The notes: generated by a model from the letters alone, not told the origin. A stretch of 64,000 nt of DNA from Marinomonas sp. TW1 (GCF_001625355.1 NZ_JSEE01000012.1:62001-126000); one strand, 5' to 3'. Counted from the stretch's first letter, positions 27,166 to 36,586 are shown. A program made the numbers and translations.

Positions 27166-28257
27166 TCAGCCCCTATTATCAGGGCGTTTCATATCCTTAC
27201 CGAACTTTAAATATTCCTCACTTTTTCGGTATTCACCTGGCGTCATACCTGTCCATTTTTTAAATGAGCGAAAAAATGCACTCGGTTCATCAAATCCCAT
27301 CAAGGCGGCAATATCGTTAATGCTTAACTGTGGTGCGTTCATGTAAGTGATCGCAGCCTCCTTGCGGCACTCATCTTTTATCTGCTGATAAGAGGTGCTT
27401 TCATCATTTAGGCGTCGACGCAGAGTGGAAACACTCATGTTTAAACCGCTGGCCACCTCTTCTGCACTTGGCATCTCTCGAGAAAAGTCTTTCCCTAACA
27501 TAGCCATGACTTGTGACTTCAAGCTGTTGTCGTTTTCGACCATCACCAGCAATTGATAAGGCGCGGTTTTTAAAAAACCTCGTAGACTGTCTTCGGTTTG
27601 GACAATAGGCATATCAAGATAACTGGCCGGAAAAACCAATGCATTGGCATGCTGATTAAACTTCACTTCTGACTGGAATAACGTTTTGTAGTATTCCACA
27701 TCATTGGGGCGCTCATTGGTAAAATACGCGGCTTTAAGGTTTAAACGACGACCGATTAACCAACAAATAAAATGATGCCACATAGACAGAGTCGTTCTCA
27801 GCTGTTCATTTGACTCAGCTAACACCAAACTGTCGATGTCTTCATCGGATGAGCTTAATGGCCCAAAGGTCACCATAGCAAAGCGACCTTTTTTGATCAG
27901 CACAGGCTTCACCGTTGGACCACGACAAATTTCATAAAAATCACTACAACGATACAGAGCATGAGCCAAACTTCGTGCATGAATAATACACAGACACATC
28001 ATACGAAAAGTACCGTTCGGAATCTTACCGCCACTCAACATGCCGAATGACTCATCCTGCATTAGCCACATGATTTTTTGATACAGCATACCAAACCGAT
28101 AAGCAGAGAAAGAATCACTCTGTTCCAACTCTTCAGCGGTTATCTCTAAACTTTCTAATACTGCTTCTCGATCGAGCCCCTGTTTCTCTACTGCTTTTAG
28201 AAGATAGCGAACACTCGACATGGGAACGGAAGCTTTCAATGTTGTCACCTTAATCAA
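27166..28257 (-). CDS. AraC-family transcription regulator (OruR/ArgR-like type)
   Basis: 363 residues. Residues ~20-205 fit the long N-terminal ligand domain found in ORF6N/OruR-type AraC regulators. The C-terminal ~100 residues hold two HTHs: ASGLNMSVSTLRRRL and INDIAALMGFDEPSAFFRSF followed by KWTGMTPGEYR, the AraC signature. It reads towards the acyl-CoA dehydrogenase 130 bp downstream and may regulate that operon; the ligand is unknown. Confidence 0.85.
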   Translation of the reverse strand: MIKVTTLKASVPMSSVRYLLKAVEKQGLDREAVLESLEITAEELEQSDSFSAYRFGMLYQKIMWLMQDESFGMLSGGKIPNGTFRMMCLCIIHARSLAHALYRCSDFYEICRGPTVKPVLIKKGRFAMVTFGPLSSSDEDIDSLVLAESNEQLRTTLSMWHHFICWLIGRRLNLKAAYFTNERPNDVEYYKTLFQSEVKFNQHANALVFPASYLDMPIVQTEDSLRGFLKTAPYQLLVMVENDNSLKSQVMAMLGKDFSREMPSAEEVASGLNMSVSTLRRRLNDESTSYQQIKDECRKEAAITYMNAPQLSINDIAALMGFDEPSAFFRSFKKWTGMTPGEYRKSEEYLKFGKDMKRPDNRG

Positions 28258-28292
28258 TTAAAATTTAATCAATACGAATCAGAAACTTGGGG

Positions 28293-28320
28293 CATAAAAA
28301 AAGGCTGCAAGGCAGCCTTT
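28293..28320 (-). terminator. Rho-independent terminator after the small basic protein gene
   Basis: AAAGGCTGC (28300-28308) pairs with GCAGCCTTT (28312-28320) over a 3-base loop; on the minus strand a run of seven T follows. It also separates that gene from the AraC gene. Confidence 0.9.
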
Positions 28321-28340
28321 CTAATTCTACATACTTTTGC

Positions 28341-28688
28341 TTAATTTTCTTCTGTAAATGCGGACAAAAGTTCATCTACAGACAAATCTTCGCGATCAGA
28401 CTGGACAGATTCAGACACCTTAATAGGCTCTGACGGCTTTTCTGTCTGAGGCTTAACAAACACAAAACGACGAGGGCGAGTTGCAGCAACCGCCTCTTCT
28501 TTTTCTGGTAAAAGCCCTAAACGCTCTAATTTCTTATGAGCTTGATCTTTACGCTGCTTCGATTTTTTGGTTGCAAAGCGACGCACAGAGGATGCCTTAC
28601 GAGCTTTATTTTGCTCTTTCATCATCTCTTTTGAGCCGGTTTTGCCTAACTTTCCACGCATTGAACGTGATTTTTTTAAACGAGCCAT
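28341..28688 (-). CDS. Small lysine/arginine-rich hypothetical protein
   Basis: 115 residues. The first ~65 residues are strongly basic (KKSRSMRGKLGKTGSKEMM onward, then RRFATKKSKQRKDQ) and the C-terminal third is acidic. There is no signal peptide or membrane segment. The charge pattern suggests nucleic-acid or ribosome binding, but I recognise no family. It has a ribosome binding site (GAGAGGAAATT) and its own terminator. Confidence 0.65.
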   Translation of the reverse strand: MARLKKSRSMRGKLGKTGSKEMMKEQNKARKASSVRRFATKKSKQRKDQAHKKLERLGLLPEKEEAVAATRPRRFVFVKPQTEKPSEPIKVSESVQSDREDLSVDELLSAFTEEN

Positions 28689-28748
28689 AATTTCCTCTCT
28701 TTAACGCGCGCATTGTAACAGCGATTAAAGTCTAGGTCATCAAGGGGA

Positions 28749-29180
28749 TTAGCAACTTCCTTTAAAAGTGCTATGGCCAGCTTTTCGATGCTTACCTATC
28801 TCGCCAACCAGCTGACGAATGGTTTTTTTATCGTTCGCCACCAAGGCGACATTCAAATCTTCTAAGGTTTTAATTGTGCTATCAATCAACTCAACATATT
28901 GTTCTTTTTGTTGAGCCAGCACCTCCCCTTCTAAGCCATCCATTTCAAACTGATGAGGTTGAGTCTTACGCGATTTCTGAAAAGACACAATTAAGCGCTC
29001 AACGTGTTCCGTTGCGGCATCATTGTTACCAGACTTCACCGCCGTTGACATTTGACGCATCTCACTTTTAATATCCTGCATATAACCATGTAAGTCCGTA
29101 TCACCACATGAACCATGTGCCATGCTGACAGACGAGAACGTCGACAACAAGATTGCCCCGGCAAGCAAACTTTTTTTCAT
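28749..29180 (-). CDS. Periplasmic cytochrome b562-like four-helix protein
   Basis: 143 residues from ATG 29180, which has GAAAGGGTG upstream. A signal peptide (residues 1-21, cleaved at SMA) is followed by about 120 residues of helices. A Met early in helix 1 (GYMQDIKSEM) and the His in the last helix (RKAGHSTF) match the Met and His haem ligands of cytochrome b562. Two cysteines, one in each terminal region (GSCGD and KGSC), could form a disulfide, which classic b562 lacks. Role in electron transfer is not established. Confidence 0.7.
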   Translation of the reverse strand: MKKSLLAGAILLSTFSSVSMAHGSCGDTDLHGYMQDIKSEMRQMSTAVKSGNNDAATEHVERLIVSFQKSRKTQPHQFEMDGLEGEVLAQQKEQYVELIDSTIKTLEDLNVALVANDKKTIRQLVGEIGKHRKAGHSTFKGSC

Positions 29181-29362
29181 AAAAAACACCCTTTCAATAT
29201 TCATTGTAATTTGGTCTTCGCCTTTCCCACGCTATTAAAATAGCATTTTCAAACAGAAAAGCACCAGAGAATGAAAGTAGATTTTCGTTTTCACCACTAA
29301 GCTTGCCAGTAGAGGCGTCGTTAATGGATACTAGAGGGAATGAAAGATTAAGAGATGAAACC

Positions 29363-29656
29363 ATGTATCATGTCAAACGCCTATGTGCTTTCCTAATCAT
29401 ATTGAGCACAACACAAGCCTATGCTGAATGCTCCGATTGGGACGCGAGAGCCGCTGCCGATAAGGCCGCCGAAAAATATGTCTCAGGCAAAACCTTCAAA
29501 CGCGCAATGGTACTGAAAAAACACTTACCGAGTAAACGCAAAGAGGTCGCCAGCTATGTTTATGTTAAAGCGGACGACCTCTACTATTCCGTTTTCTCTT
29601 TGATCAACTCAAAATGTAAAGCACAGATAATTAAGCGAACCAATGGAAAACACTAA
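29363..29656 (+). CDS. Small secreted hypothetical protein
   Basis: 97 residues from ATG 29363, chosen because it places a clean signal peptide (MYHVKRLCAFLIIL, cleaved at AYA) at the N-terminus; ATG 29324 is possible. The mature protein is basic with two Cys (ECSD and SKCKA) that could form a disulfide. I recognise no family. Its stop overlaps the convergent protease stop by 4 bases. Confidence 0.55.
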   Translation: MYHVKRLCAFLIILSTTQAYAECSDWDARAAADKAAEKYVSGKTFKRAMVLKKHLPSKRKEVASYVYVKADDLYYSVFSLINSKCKAQIIKRTNGKH

Positions 29657-32094
29657 GCTTTTTTCGTGTTTTCTTCTGTATTTTCGTCGCTTTCATCTTC
29701 CTCTTCTTCTTCGTCATCCTCTCCAAGTTTAGCTATTTCTTCCAAACGCTGGATGACTTTGAAAGACAAGGTTCCTTCAGGATAGTCGCCATTTTCATCT
29801 GGAACACCCGGCTCTATACCAGTTAACAGGTGCAATGCTTCATCAGCTGACTCAATTGTATAAATGTGGAACAAACCGGCTTTGACTGCGACAAGGATGT
29901 CATCATTTAACATCAAATTATTGGCATTTGACTTGGGAATAATCACCCCCTGCTTGCCCGTTAATTCTCGCGCCTGACAGACATTAAAGAAGCCTTCGAT
30001 TTTTTCATTCACACCGCCAATCGCTTGCACTTCACCGTATTGATTCAATGAACCTGTGATGGCCAAATCTTGGCGTAATGGCACTTGAATCAAAGCAGAA
30101 AGAAGGCAACACAATTCAGCCGTTGACGCACTGTCACCATCCACATAGCCGTAGCTTTGTTCCATAGCGATGGAGGCTGAAATCTCGAGGGGATAACGTT
30201 GTGCGTATTTGTTGCCTAAGTAACCTGACAGAATCAACACACCTTTCGAGTGAATATTTTGACCAAGATTAGACTCACGCTCAATGTCGATAATGCCCTT
30301 ACCACCAGGATAAACCGTAGTGGAAATACGTGCCGGTGCACCAAAGCTACTGTCACCAATCTGCATCACGGTTAAACCATTGATTTTCCCTACGGCATAA
30401 CCATCACTTTCCAGTAACACCGTGCCTTCAATGATTTCTTCAATGATCTTCTCGCTAACACGGCCTGTACGATGTTTCTTGGCTTTCAAAGCTCGCTGAA
30501 TATGATCGGCATTAATTTCTTCGTCCTTAGCCATTTGACGCACAAAATCCGCCTCGCCAAGCAACTCAAAAACATCGCCAATTTTGGCCGCCATTTCGCG
30601 TTGATGCTCCGCTAGGCGACTACTATATTCAATTAAGGCCGCCACGCCATCACGCGTTACGTTAGCGTATTCCTCTTTATCGACTCGATCTTTCATCAAA
30701 CGAGCGAACGCGTATTCTGATTCCTTAGTGCGCTTTAAGCTGTCATCAAAGTCCACAAGTACACGGAACATTTCTTGAAAATCTGGATCGGCGTCTTGCA
30801 GCAAGTAATAAATATCTCGAGCCCCAATCAACACAACTTTAACCTGCAAAGGCAAATCTTGTGGCGTCAAGGTTGTGGTATTCATGAGTCCCATATCTGA
30901 ATAAGGGTGCTCAATCTTAAGCGTCTTACTCTTGAGGGCTCGCTTCAAAGCTTCCCACAAATAATGATCCGTCAGTAACTTTTCAGCATCTAAGATCAAA
31001 TAACCGCCATTTGCAGCGTGCAAACTGCCTGAGCGAATAAGGCGATAACTGGTCACCAGCATCCCCTGGTCACTGCTGTGTTCGACTTGACCAAACAAAT
31101 TACGGTAAGTTGGGTGCGGCTCATAAATAACTGGCTGGCCACCGTCTTTTTCGTTTGTCACCGCAATGTTTGGCAAATACAAATCTTCATACATTTGTCG
31201 ACGGCCCACTTCATCACGATTTTCAGACGCTTTATCGTCCGCCATTTGATCTATGATGGTTTTGTCGAGATCGGCACGCAGAGCAGTAAGGTACGCCAAC
31301 ACTTGCTCGTGATCTTTGTAGGTATCTAGTAGCGGTTGCATCAAGGGATCAAGCGCTTCTTTCACCGTATCTAAATTTAACTGGCGTAACAGGTCATAGG
31401 TTTCACGCTTCCATTGAGGTAAACCTAATAACTCTTCGTTAAGCAGACCTTCTAATGTTGAAACCCCTTCCTGAAACGCATCACGCTCCTCATCGGTCAA
31501 GGCAGCAAATTCATTTTCTTCCAGTGCCTTACCTTCTTTCATCGGCGCAAAACTGACTGATGACGCGTCGCGGAACATGGCCACACCAATCTTGCCTGAC
31601 ACTCGCTCAACACGATTAATTGCCGCCTCATACTTATCATTAAAGGCGCGATCTATGATGCTCTTTTGCTGTTGGTAAGTCGGGTTTTCAAAAGCGGCTG
31701 GAAACGTCGCCATTAAACCATCAATCAAACCACGAATTTCTTTTTCAAACTCAGACGCCATATCTGGCGCAAATTCAATGGCTTTTGGACGGTAGCTTTC
31801 TGTGAAGTTATTAACATAAACCCATTCAGTTGGTGCTGGTCGTCGCTTGGCTTCGCTTTTTAAATAGCTCATCACATAAGATGAGCGGCCCGTTCCGGAA
31901 TCGCCCATCGCATAGATATTGTAACCAGGGCGCTGCATGGCCACACCGAACTGAATCGCCTCTACGGCACGCTCCTGACCGAGAATGCCACTAAGAGGCT
32001 CAATGTCTTTTAGCGTTTCAAAAGGTAAATGATCGGTTGGTACTTTGGCAGCAAGCGCTTGGTAAGGTAAAGCAGTAACCATATTGGACATCAA
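29653..32094 (-). CDS. Lon-like ATP-dependent protease (YcbZ/LonH type)
   Basis: 813 residues. AAA region near residues 60-75 with MGDSGTGRSSYV, where the Walker A lysine position is Arg. The C-terminal S16 protease domain has the catalytic Ser in DGDSASTAEL and the Lys in NEKIEGFF. Between them is a long helical insert, as in the YcbZ/LonH (AsrA) group rather than classic Lon. The tail is very acidic (DDEEEEEDESDENTEEN). It likely degrades proteins in stress; E. coli YcbZ is of uncertain activity. Confidence 0.85.
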   Translation of the reverse strand: MMSNMVTALPYQALAAKVPTDHLPFETLKDIEPLSGILGQERAVEAIQFGVAMQRPGYNIYAMGDSGTGRSSYVMSYLKSEAKRRPAPTEWVYVNNFTESYRPKAIEFAPDMASEFEKEIRGLIDGLMATFPAAFENPTYQQQKSIIDRAFNDKYEAAINRVERVSGKIGVAMFRDASSVSFAPMKEGKALEENEFAALTDEERDAFQEGVSTLEGLLNEELLGLPQWKRETYDLLRQLNLDTVKEALDPLMQPLLDTYKDHEQVLAYLTALRADLDKTIIDQMADDKASENRDEVGRRQMYEDLYLPNIAVTNEKDGGQPVIYEPHPTYRNLFGQVEHSSDQGMLVTSYRLIRSGSLHAANGGYLILDAEKLLTDHYLWEALKRALKSKTLKIEHPYSDMGLMNTTTLTPQDLPLQVKVVLIGARDIYYLLQDADPDFQEMFRVLVDFDDSLKRTKESEYAFARLMKDRVDKEEYANVTRDGVAALIEYSSRLAEHQREMAAKIGDVFELLGEADFVRQMAKDEEINADHIQRALKAKKHRTGRVSEKIIEEIIEGTVLLESDGYAVGKINGLTVMQIGDSSFGAPARISTTVYPGGKGIIDIERESNLGQNIHSKGVLILSGYLGNKYAQRYPLEISASIAMEQSYGYVDGDSASTAELCCLLSALIQVPLRQDLAITGSLNQYGEVQAIGGVNEKIEGFFNVCQARELTGKQGVIIPKSNANNLMLNDDILVAVKAGLFHIYTIESADEALHLLTGIEPGVPDENGDYPEGTLSFKVIQRLEEIAKLGEDDEEEEEDESDENTEENTKKA

Positions 32095-32203
32095 TGAGCT
32101 TCCTTATGAGATAACAAGCAATGGGAAACTTGTCATGCTTGGGGTCTGAAAATGATAAATAGCTAAGACTAACACTCAGTTGAACGCCAGTCTCACAAAA
32201 ATA

Positions 32204-33010
32204 CTAAACACTAAGAATTAAGCGTTCGTTCGCGGATACTCGGTTAAAGACACGATGGAAGTTTGCCGCCGTTGCCTCTATTAGTTCTTCATAACGAATG
32301 CCTTTTAAATCAGCCACATACTGTGCCACCTCGGCGACATATTTGGGCTCATTCTTCTTGCCGCGGTATGGTACGGGGGCAAGGTAAGGCGAATCGGTTT
32401 CCACAATCAAAGACTCAAGCGGTAATTTTTGCACTGTTTGTTTTAAATCTTGTGCCGTTTTAAAGGTCACAATACCAGAAATGGAAATCAGGTAATTTTC
32501 ATCCACAGCGGCTTTGGCCATGTCATAATCTTCCGTAAAACAATGCAAAACACCGGCAGAATTAGGATTGCCATGCTGTCGAATCAAGGACAAGGTGTCT
32601 TGTTTCGCCTCACGAGTATGAACAATAACAGGCAACCCAAGCTCACCAGCAGCGATCAAATGATGCTTGAAACTGTCTTGTTGCGCCGCGTGAATGTCAC
32701 TGGATTTTTCGTAAAAATAGTCCAGTCCTGTTTCTCCAATCGCCACCACTTTAGAGTGCTGAGCTAGATCAAGCAGGCGTTGAGGGCTGGTTAATAACCC
32801 CTCAGTTTGCAATGGGTGCACGCCACAACTGGCAAAAACACCATCACGCTGAGTAAAGCCAAGAATTGTGTCTATTTTATCGAGGTCGACTGAAATACTA
32901 AGAAGTTGACGTACGCCCTGCTGGTGAGCCGCATCAATTGCAAGGTCTAAATTATTATCGTAAGGCGCCAAATCTAACATATCTAAATGGCAATGGGTGT
33001 CGATCAACAT
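32204..33010 (-). CDS. tatD: TatD-family metal-dependent deoxyribonuclease
   Basis: 268 residues. Metal ligands H6 and H8 in DTHCHLD, Glu in IGETGLDYFY, His in VIVHTRE, His in GVLHCFTED and Asp in VETDSPYLAP are all visible. Last gene of the pabC-mltG-tmk-holB-tatD block, 8 bp behind holB. TatD-type enzymes are 3'-5' exonucleases linked to repair; this block position corresponds to YcfH. Confidence 0.92.
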   Translation of the reverse strand: MLIDTHCHLDMLDLAPYDNNLDLAIDAAHQQGVRQLLSISVDLDKIDTILGFTQRDGVFASCGVHPLQTEGLLTSPQRLLDLAQHSKVVAIGETGLDYFYEKSSDIHAAQQDSFKHHLIAAGELGLPVIVHTREAKQDTLSLIRQHGNPNSAGVLHCFTEDYDMAKAAVDENYLISISGIVTFKTAQDLKQTVQKLPLESLIVETDSPYLAPVPYRGKKNEPKYVAEVAQYVADLKGIRYEELIEATAANFHRVFNRVSANERLILSV

Positions 33011-33017
33011 ACAAGAG

Positions 33018-33953
33018 TTACCACTGATTTAATTCGTTTGTTAATTGCATAATGGGGTTTAAATTTGTTTTTTGTAGGGCCAATTTCAAATTTTGTATGG
33101 CCTGATAGCGATCCATCAAAACTCGAATGCCAATTCGATGAATCAGATTGGCGTAGACCGCCTCAAGTGCCGGGTGCAATGGCGCCCCTGCCGAATGACA
33201 TAATGATTGATGAAGGATGGCCGCTAAACCATTGCAATAATCTTCTATATTTTGACTGTCCAATCCTTTTAACAATTCCGCCACGGTCATTTCTTGTTGT
33301 AAAAACTGATTCACCTTTTCTGGCAAGGTTAAGAACAAGTCGGTTTTTTGGTTTTTTTCAATCGACAATAAACGAAAAGGCTGAGTCGTTAACCAGAATA
33401 AACGACTTAAATTGGCTTCTGGATTATGTTCCGCCAGCCACGCATCAACTTGTTCTACATTAGGCGTCGGCACGTTCACTAGTAAGCAGCGGCTGCGAAT
33501 GGTTGGTAATAAACGGCTTGATTGCGAACTGGTTAGCAAAAAGAAAGTGCGATCAGAGGGTTCTTCTAAGGCCTTGAGCACCGCATTTGCCGCATTAATA
33601 TTCATTGATTGGGCATGACTAATGAACACGACTTTGGTTTGACCTACTTGTGGTTTTTGGGTGATTTTTTGCACCAAATTACGGATCTGATCAACCTTGA
33701 TCGTGCCGGATTCGCCATCCAACACCCGAAAATCTGGGTGCGTGTCAGCAGCCATTAACTGACAAGAGTGACATTGACCACAAGCGGCAGCTTGCGGGGA
33801 TTCACACATTAAATCTTTCGCCATCGCAAATGCCAAAGATTCTTGCCCAACGCCATCTGCTCCGGTAATCAATAACGCATGAGACAAATCGCCAGACACT
33901 TTGAGGTGTTGGATTTGTTGCTGACTTTGTTGCAACCAAGGCGCTAGTGACAT
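33018..33953 (-). CDS. holB: DNA polymerase III delta-prime subunit
   Basis: 311 residues from ATG 33953, just after the tmk stop. The zinc site is CGQCHSC plus an upstream Cys in the N-terminal domain. Walker A-like GADGVGQES lacks the Lys, as expected for delta-prime, which does not hydrolyse ATP. SRC in TIRSRCLLVN is the sensor 1/arginine-finger region. It is the stator of the clamp loader. In many relatives a pilZ gene sits between holB and tatD; here there is none. Confidence 0.92.
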   Translation of the reverse strand: MSLAPWLQQSQQQIQHLKVSGDLSHALLITGADGVGQESLAFAMAKDLMCESPQAAACGQCHSCQLMAADTHPDFRVLDGESGTIKVDQIRNLVQKITQKPQVGQTKVVFISHAQSMNINAANAVLKALEEPSDRTFFLLTSSQSSRLLPTIRSRCLLVNVPTPNVEQVDAWLAEHNPEANLSRLFWLTTQPFRLLSIEKNQKTDLFLTLPEKVNQFLQQEMTVAELLKGLDSQNIEDYCNGLAAILHQSLCHSAGAPLHPALEAVYANLIHRIGIRVLMDRYQAIQNLKLALQKTNLNPIMQLTNELNQW

Positions 33954-33955
33954 AG

Positions 33956-34594
33956 TTAGTCCCCTGAAGCCCAATTTGATTGTAAACGCCCCAGTTCCGC
34001 TTGGATCTGTCGTTTTACGGATTCGATGTCTTGGCTTGCATCAATAACAGACACACGTTTTGGTTCCGCCTCGGCTCGATCTAGAAAACCTTGCCTTACT
34101 TTCTCATGAAAATTAAACGATTCTTTATCCAATCGGTCTTGTTGCTGACGCTGAACCACTCGTTGCTGACCAACTTCCACCGAAACATCTAACAGCAAAG
34201 TCGCATCTGGCTGACAATCGGCTACAACCCATTCAGCCAATTGATCTATGATCGCAAAGGATCCGCCTCGAGCATTTCCCTGATACACATAAGATGAGTC
34301 TAAAAAACGGTCGCTAATCACCCAGACACCCTGCTCAAGGGCAGGCTGAATTTTTTCCGCAATATGTTGTGCTCTTGCCGCAAAGACCAACAGCAACTCC
34401 GCCATATCACTGACAGATTCCTCTCTTGCCTGCAGAATCAAATTGCGAATATCTTCTGCTAAAGGCGTACCACCTGGCTCTCGTGTCATAACATATGGAA
34501 TGGAATGTTCGTCAAGCCACTGCTCAATCGACTCAATGGCGGTTGACTTGCCACTGCCCTCACCACCCTCAAGGGTAATAAACTTTCCTTTCAT
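33956..34594 (-). CDS. tmk: Thymidylate kinase
   Basis: 212 residues from ATG 34594; the ATG three codons earlier is too close to AGGTG. P-loop EGGEGSGKST near residue 10, the DRX motif SDRFLDSSYVYQG and the TREPGGTP motif are all present. It phosphorylates dTMP to dTDP. Lies between mltG and holB with 2-12 bp gaps, so it is co-transcribed with them. Confidence 0.96.
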   Translation of the reverse strand: MKGKFITLEGGEGSGKSTAIESIEQWLDEHSIPYVMTREPGGTPLAEDIRNLILQAREESVSDMAELLLVFAARAQHIAEKIQPALEQGVWVISDRFLDSSYVYQGNARGGSFAIIDQLAEWVVADCQPDATLLLDVSVEVGQQRVVQRQQQDRLDKESFNFHEKVRQGFLDRAEAEPKRVSVIDASQDIESVKRQIQAELGRLQSNWASGD

Positions 34595-34606
34595 GGCATT
34601 CACCTT

Positions 34607-35638
34607 CTACTGCGTGACGTCAGGCGTGGAACGATAATCGTCTCGACGCTTGTACTGATATTTTCTAACCGCTCGATTGTGCTCTTTTAGCGTGTTAGAA
34701 AAGGCATGAGAACCATCGCCTTTGGCCACAAAATAAAGCGCTTTGGTTTGCCCCGGATTAAGTGCCGCGGCTATGGCTTCGTGACCCACATTGGCAATGG
34801 GTGTCGGCGGTAAGCCATAAACACGGTAGGTATTATAAGGCGACTTTGACTGTAACCCTTTGCGCGTCAAATTGCCTGTAAATTCTTTACCTAAACCATA
34901 AATGACTGTTGGATCGGTTTGTAATCGCATGCGTTTTTGTAAACGACTGATGAAGACTCTCGCGATCAAAGGACGCTCTGCCGGTACCGCCGTTTCCTTT
35001 TCAATAATGGATGCCATAATTAAGGCGTCATAAGGGGTTTTATAGGGTAAGCCCTCAGCCTTATTTTGCCACAGTACGTCCAAGGTATTTACCAACAGAC
35101 CGTTCGCATGTTTTAGAATACTGACATCCGTGTCACCATCGTGATATCGATAAGTATTAGCAAAAAAACGACCTTCTGGGTGAGCCACTTTAAGTGCTAA
35201 CTTTTCGGCGATTTCTTCGTCTGACAGACCCAGCAAAGTCATTTTGATATTACCTTTGGCTTTCATGGCCAATAGATAATCCTGAGTCGTTTTACCTTCT
35301 AGCAGGGTAATGTCGTAAGATATGGATTCGCCTGAATCAAATAGTGACATCACTTGCATTAAATTCATGCTGGGATCAAGCGCATACTTTCCCACTTTAG
35401 GCACCCAAGTTGGTTTTAACTTGGCCACAACACGAGTCAGAAACGGCTGTTCAATGAGGCCGTCTGAATGCAAACGGTACCCCAAACTGTAAGCACTGTC
35501 TCCTTTGACGACTTCAAACGTTGTTGATTCAGATAAGGTTATTGGAGAGGTTACCTGCATATACAGGTAGCCAGCACATAAGGCCAATAGGGTAATTATG
35601 AGAAACACTGCTCGGTAGAACCATTTAATGTATGCCAT
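34607..35638 (-). CDS. mltG: Endolytic murein transglycosylase MltG
   Basis: 343 residues: an N-terminal membrane helix at about 8-27, a LysM-like region and the YceG catalytic domain. The catalytic Glu is in ASIIEKETAV, and TDPTVIYGLG follows. MltG cleaves nascent glycan strands and ends their growth. The start overlaps the end of pabC by 14 bp, so translation is coupled. Confidence 0.95.
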   Translation of the reverse strand: MAYIKWFYRAVFLIITLLALCAGYLYMQVTSPITLSESTTFEVVKGDSAYSLGYRLHSDGLIEQPFLTRVVAKLKPTWVPKVGKYALDPSMNLMQVMSLFDSGESISYDITLLEGKTTQDYLLAMKAKGNIKMTLLGLSDEEIAEKLALKVAHPEGRFFANTYRYHDGDTDVSILKHANGLLVNTLDVLWQNKAEGLPYKTPYDALIMASIIEKETAVPAERPLIARVFISRLQKRMRLQTDPTVIYGLGKEFTGNLTRKGLQSKSPYNTYRVYGLPPTPIANVGHEAIAAALNPGQTKALYFVAKGDGSHAFSNTLKEHNRAVRKYQYKRRDDYRSTPDVTQ

Positions 35639-36452
35639 GCATTTCCTTAGCTTGCATCAAAGATTGTAATTTTTTGGTGTTCGACCCAACCGCAAAAACT
35701 TGACGATTAATCCGAACAACTGGAACGATTTTCATTAAACTATTCGCCATAAACACTTCATCCGCCGCAAGCAACTGCGCCACGGAAAAGCGTCCTATCA
35801 AGGTTGTTTGTGACGTCATTTCAGACAAAATGGCCTGACGATATGTCCCTTCCACACCTGCAACATCAAGGCTAGGTGTACACAGAAGACCATCTTTAAA
35901 CCAAAACACATTACTTTGAATGCCTTCGATGACAGCCCCCTGACCATCCAACATAATGGCCTCAAAGTCATTGGGTGCCAAATACTGCTTGGCGATCACA
36001 TGCTCAAGCCGATTGAGGTGCTTAATGCCGGCTAAATACGGATTCGAGTTGACAGGTATTGGTGACAGCGACACTTCGACTCCCTGAAGGCTTTCAGCTC
36101 GATAGTCAGGAAACGGTAAAATGCCGATTATGATGGTGTGCTGTACTGTTTTAGGCGGTTGATAACCTCGACCACCCTGCCCGCGAGTCACCATTATTTT
36201 AACAACGGCATCGCCATCGAGATAGTCAGACACCATTGCCTGTAAAAAATAAGACAACTGCTCTTTCTGCTCTGCATCAAAGGGCATTAATAGCTTTTCT
36301 AGCCCTTTGTATAAGCGAGTTAAATGAGAGGGTAAACGTACGAAGCCATTTTGATTGGCATGAATGGTTTCAAACACACCGTCGCCATAAGCCAATCCAC
36401 GATCAGCAGGCGCTATAGAGGTATCTATTGTGTAATTAACAAACCAAGTCAT
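35625..36452 (-). CDS. pabC: Aminodeoxychorismate lyase
   Basis: 275 residues from ATG 36452; an ATG five codons earlier exists. Fold-type IV PLP enzyme: RGLAYGDGVFET near residue 20 and the PLP lysine in GIKHLNRL near residue 140. It releases pyruvate from aminodeoxychorismate to give 4-aminobenzoate for folate. It begins only 47 bp after the last tRNA-Glu of the tRNA array on the same strand, so the array may feed transcription into this operon. Confidence 0.92.
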   Translation of the reverse strand: MTWFVNYTIDTSIAPADRGLAYGDGVFETIHANQNGFVRLPSHLTRLYKGLEKLLMPFDAEQKEQLSYFLQAMVSDYLDGDAVVKIMVTRGQGGRGYQPPKTVQHTIIIGILPFPDYRAESLQGVEVSLSPIPVNSNPYLAGIKHLNRLEHVIAKQYLAPNDFEAIMLDGQGAVIEGIQSNVFWFKDGLLCTPSLDVAGVEGTYRQAILSEMTSQTTLIGRFSVAQLLAADEVFMANSLMKIVPVVRINRQVFAVGSNTKKLQSLMQAKEMHGIH

Positions 36453-36499
36453 GGCTAATAAGCTCAAATTAAAGTCAGCTATGATAGCGCAAAAAAGAA

Positions 36500-36575
36500 T
36501 GGCGTCCCATAGGGGGTTCGAACCCCTGTTACTGCCGTGAAAGGGCAGTGTCCTAGGCCTCTAGACGAATGGGAC
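36500..36575 (-). tRNA. tRNA-Glu(TTC), copy 1 (variant anticodon stem)
   Basis: 76 bases with encoded CCA. Cloverleaf GTCCCAT/ATGGGAC acceptor, TTC anticodon. This copy has a T-A pair at stem positions 28-42 where the other six have C-G, a paired change that keeps the stem. It is the copy nearest pabC. Confidence 0.97.
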
Positions 36576-36586
36576 GTATTTTGAAA

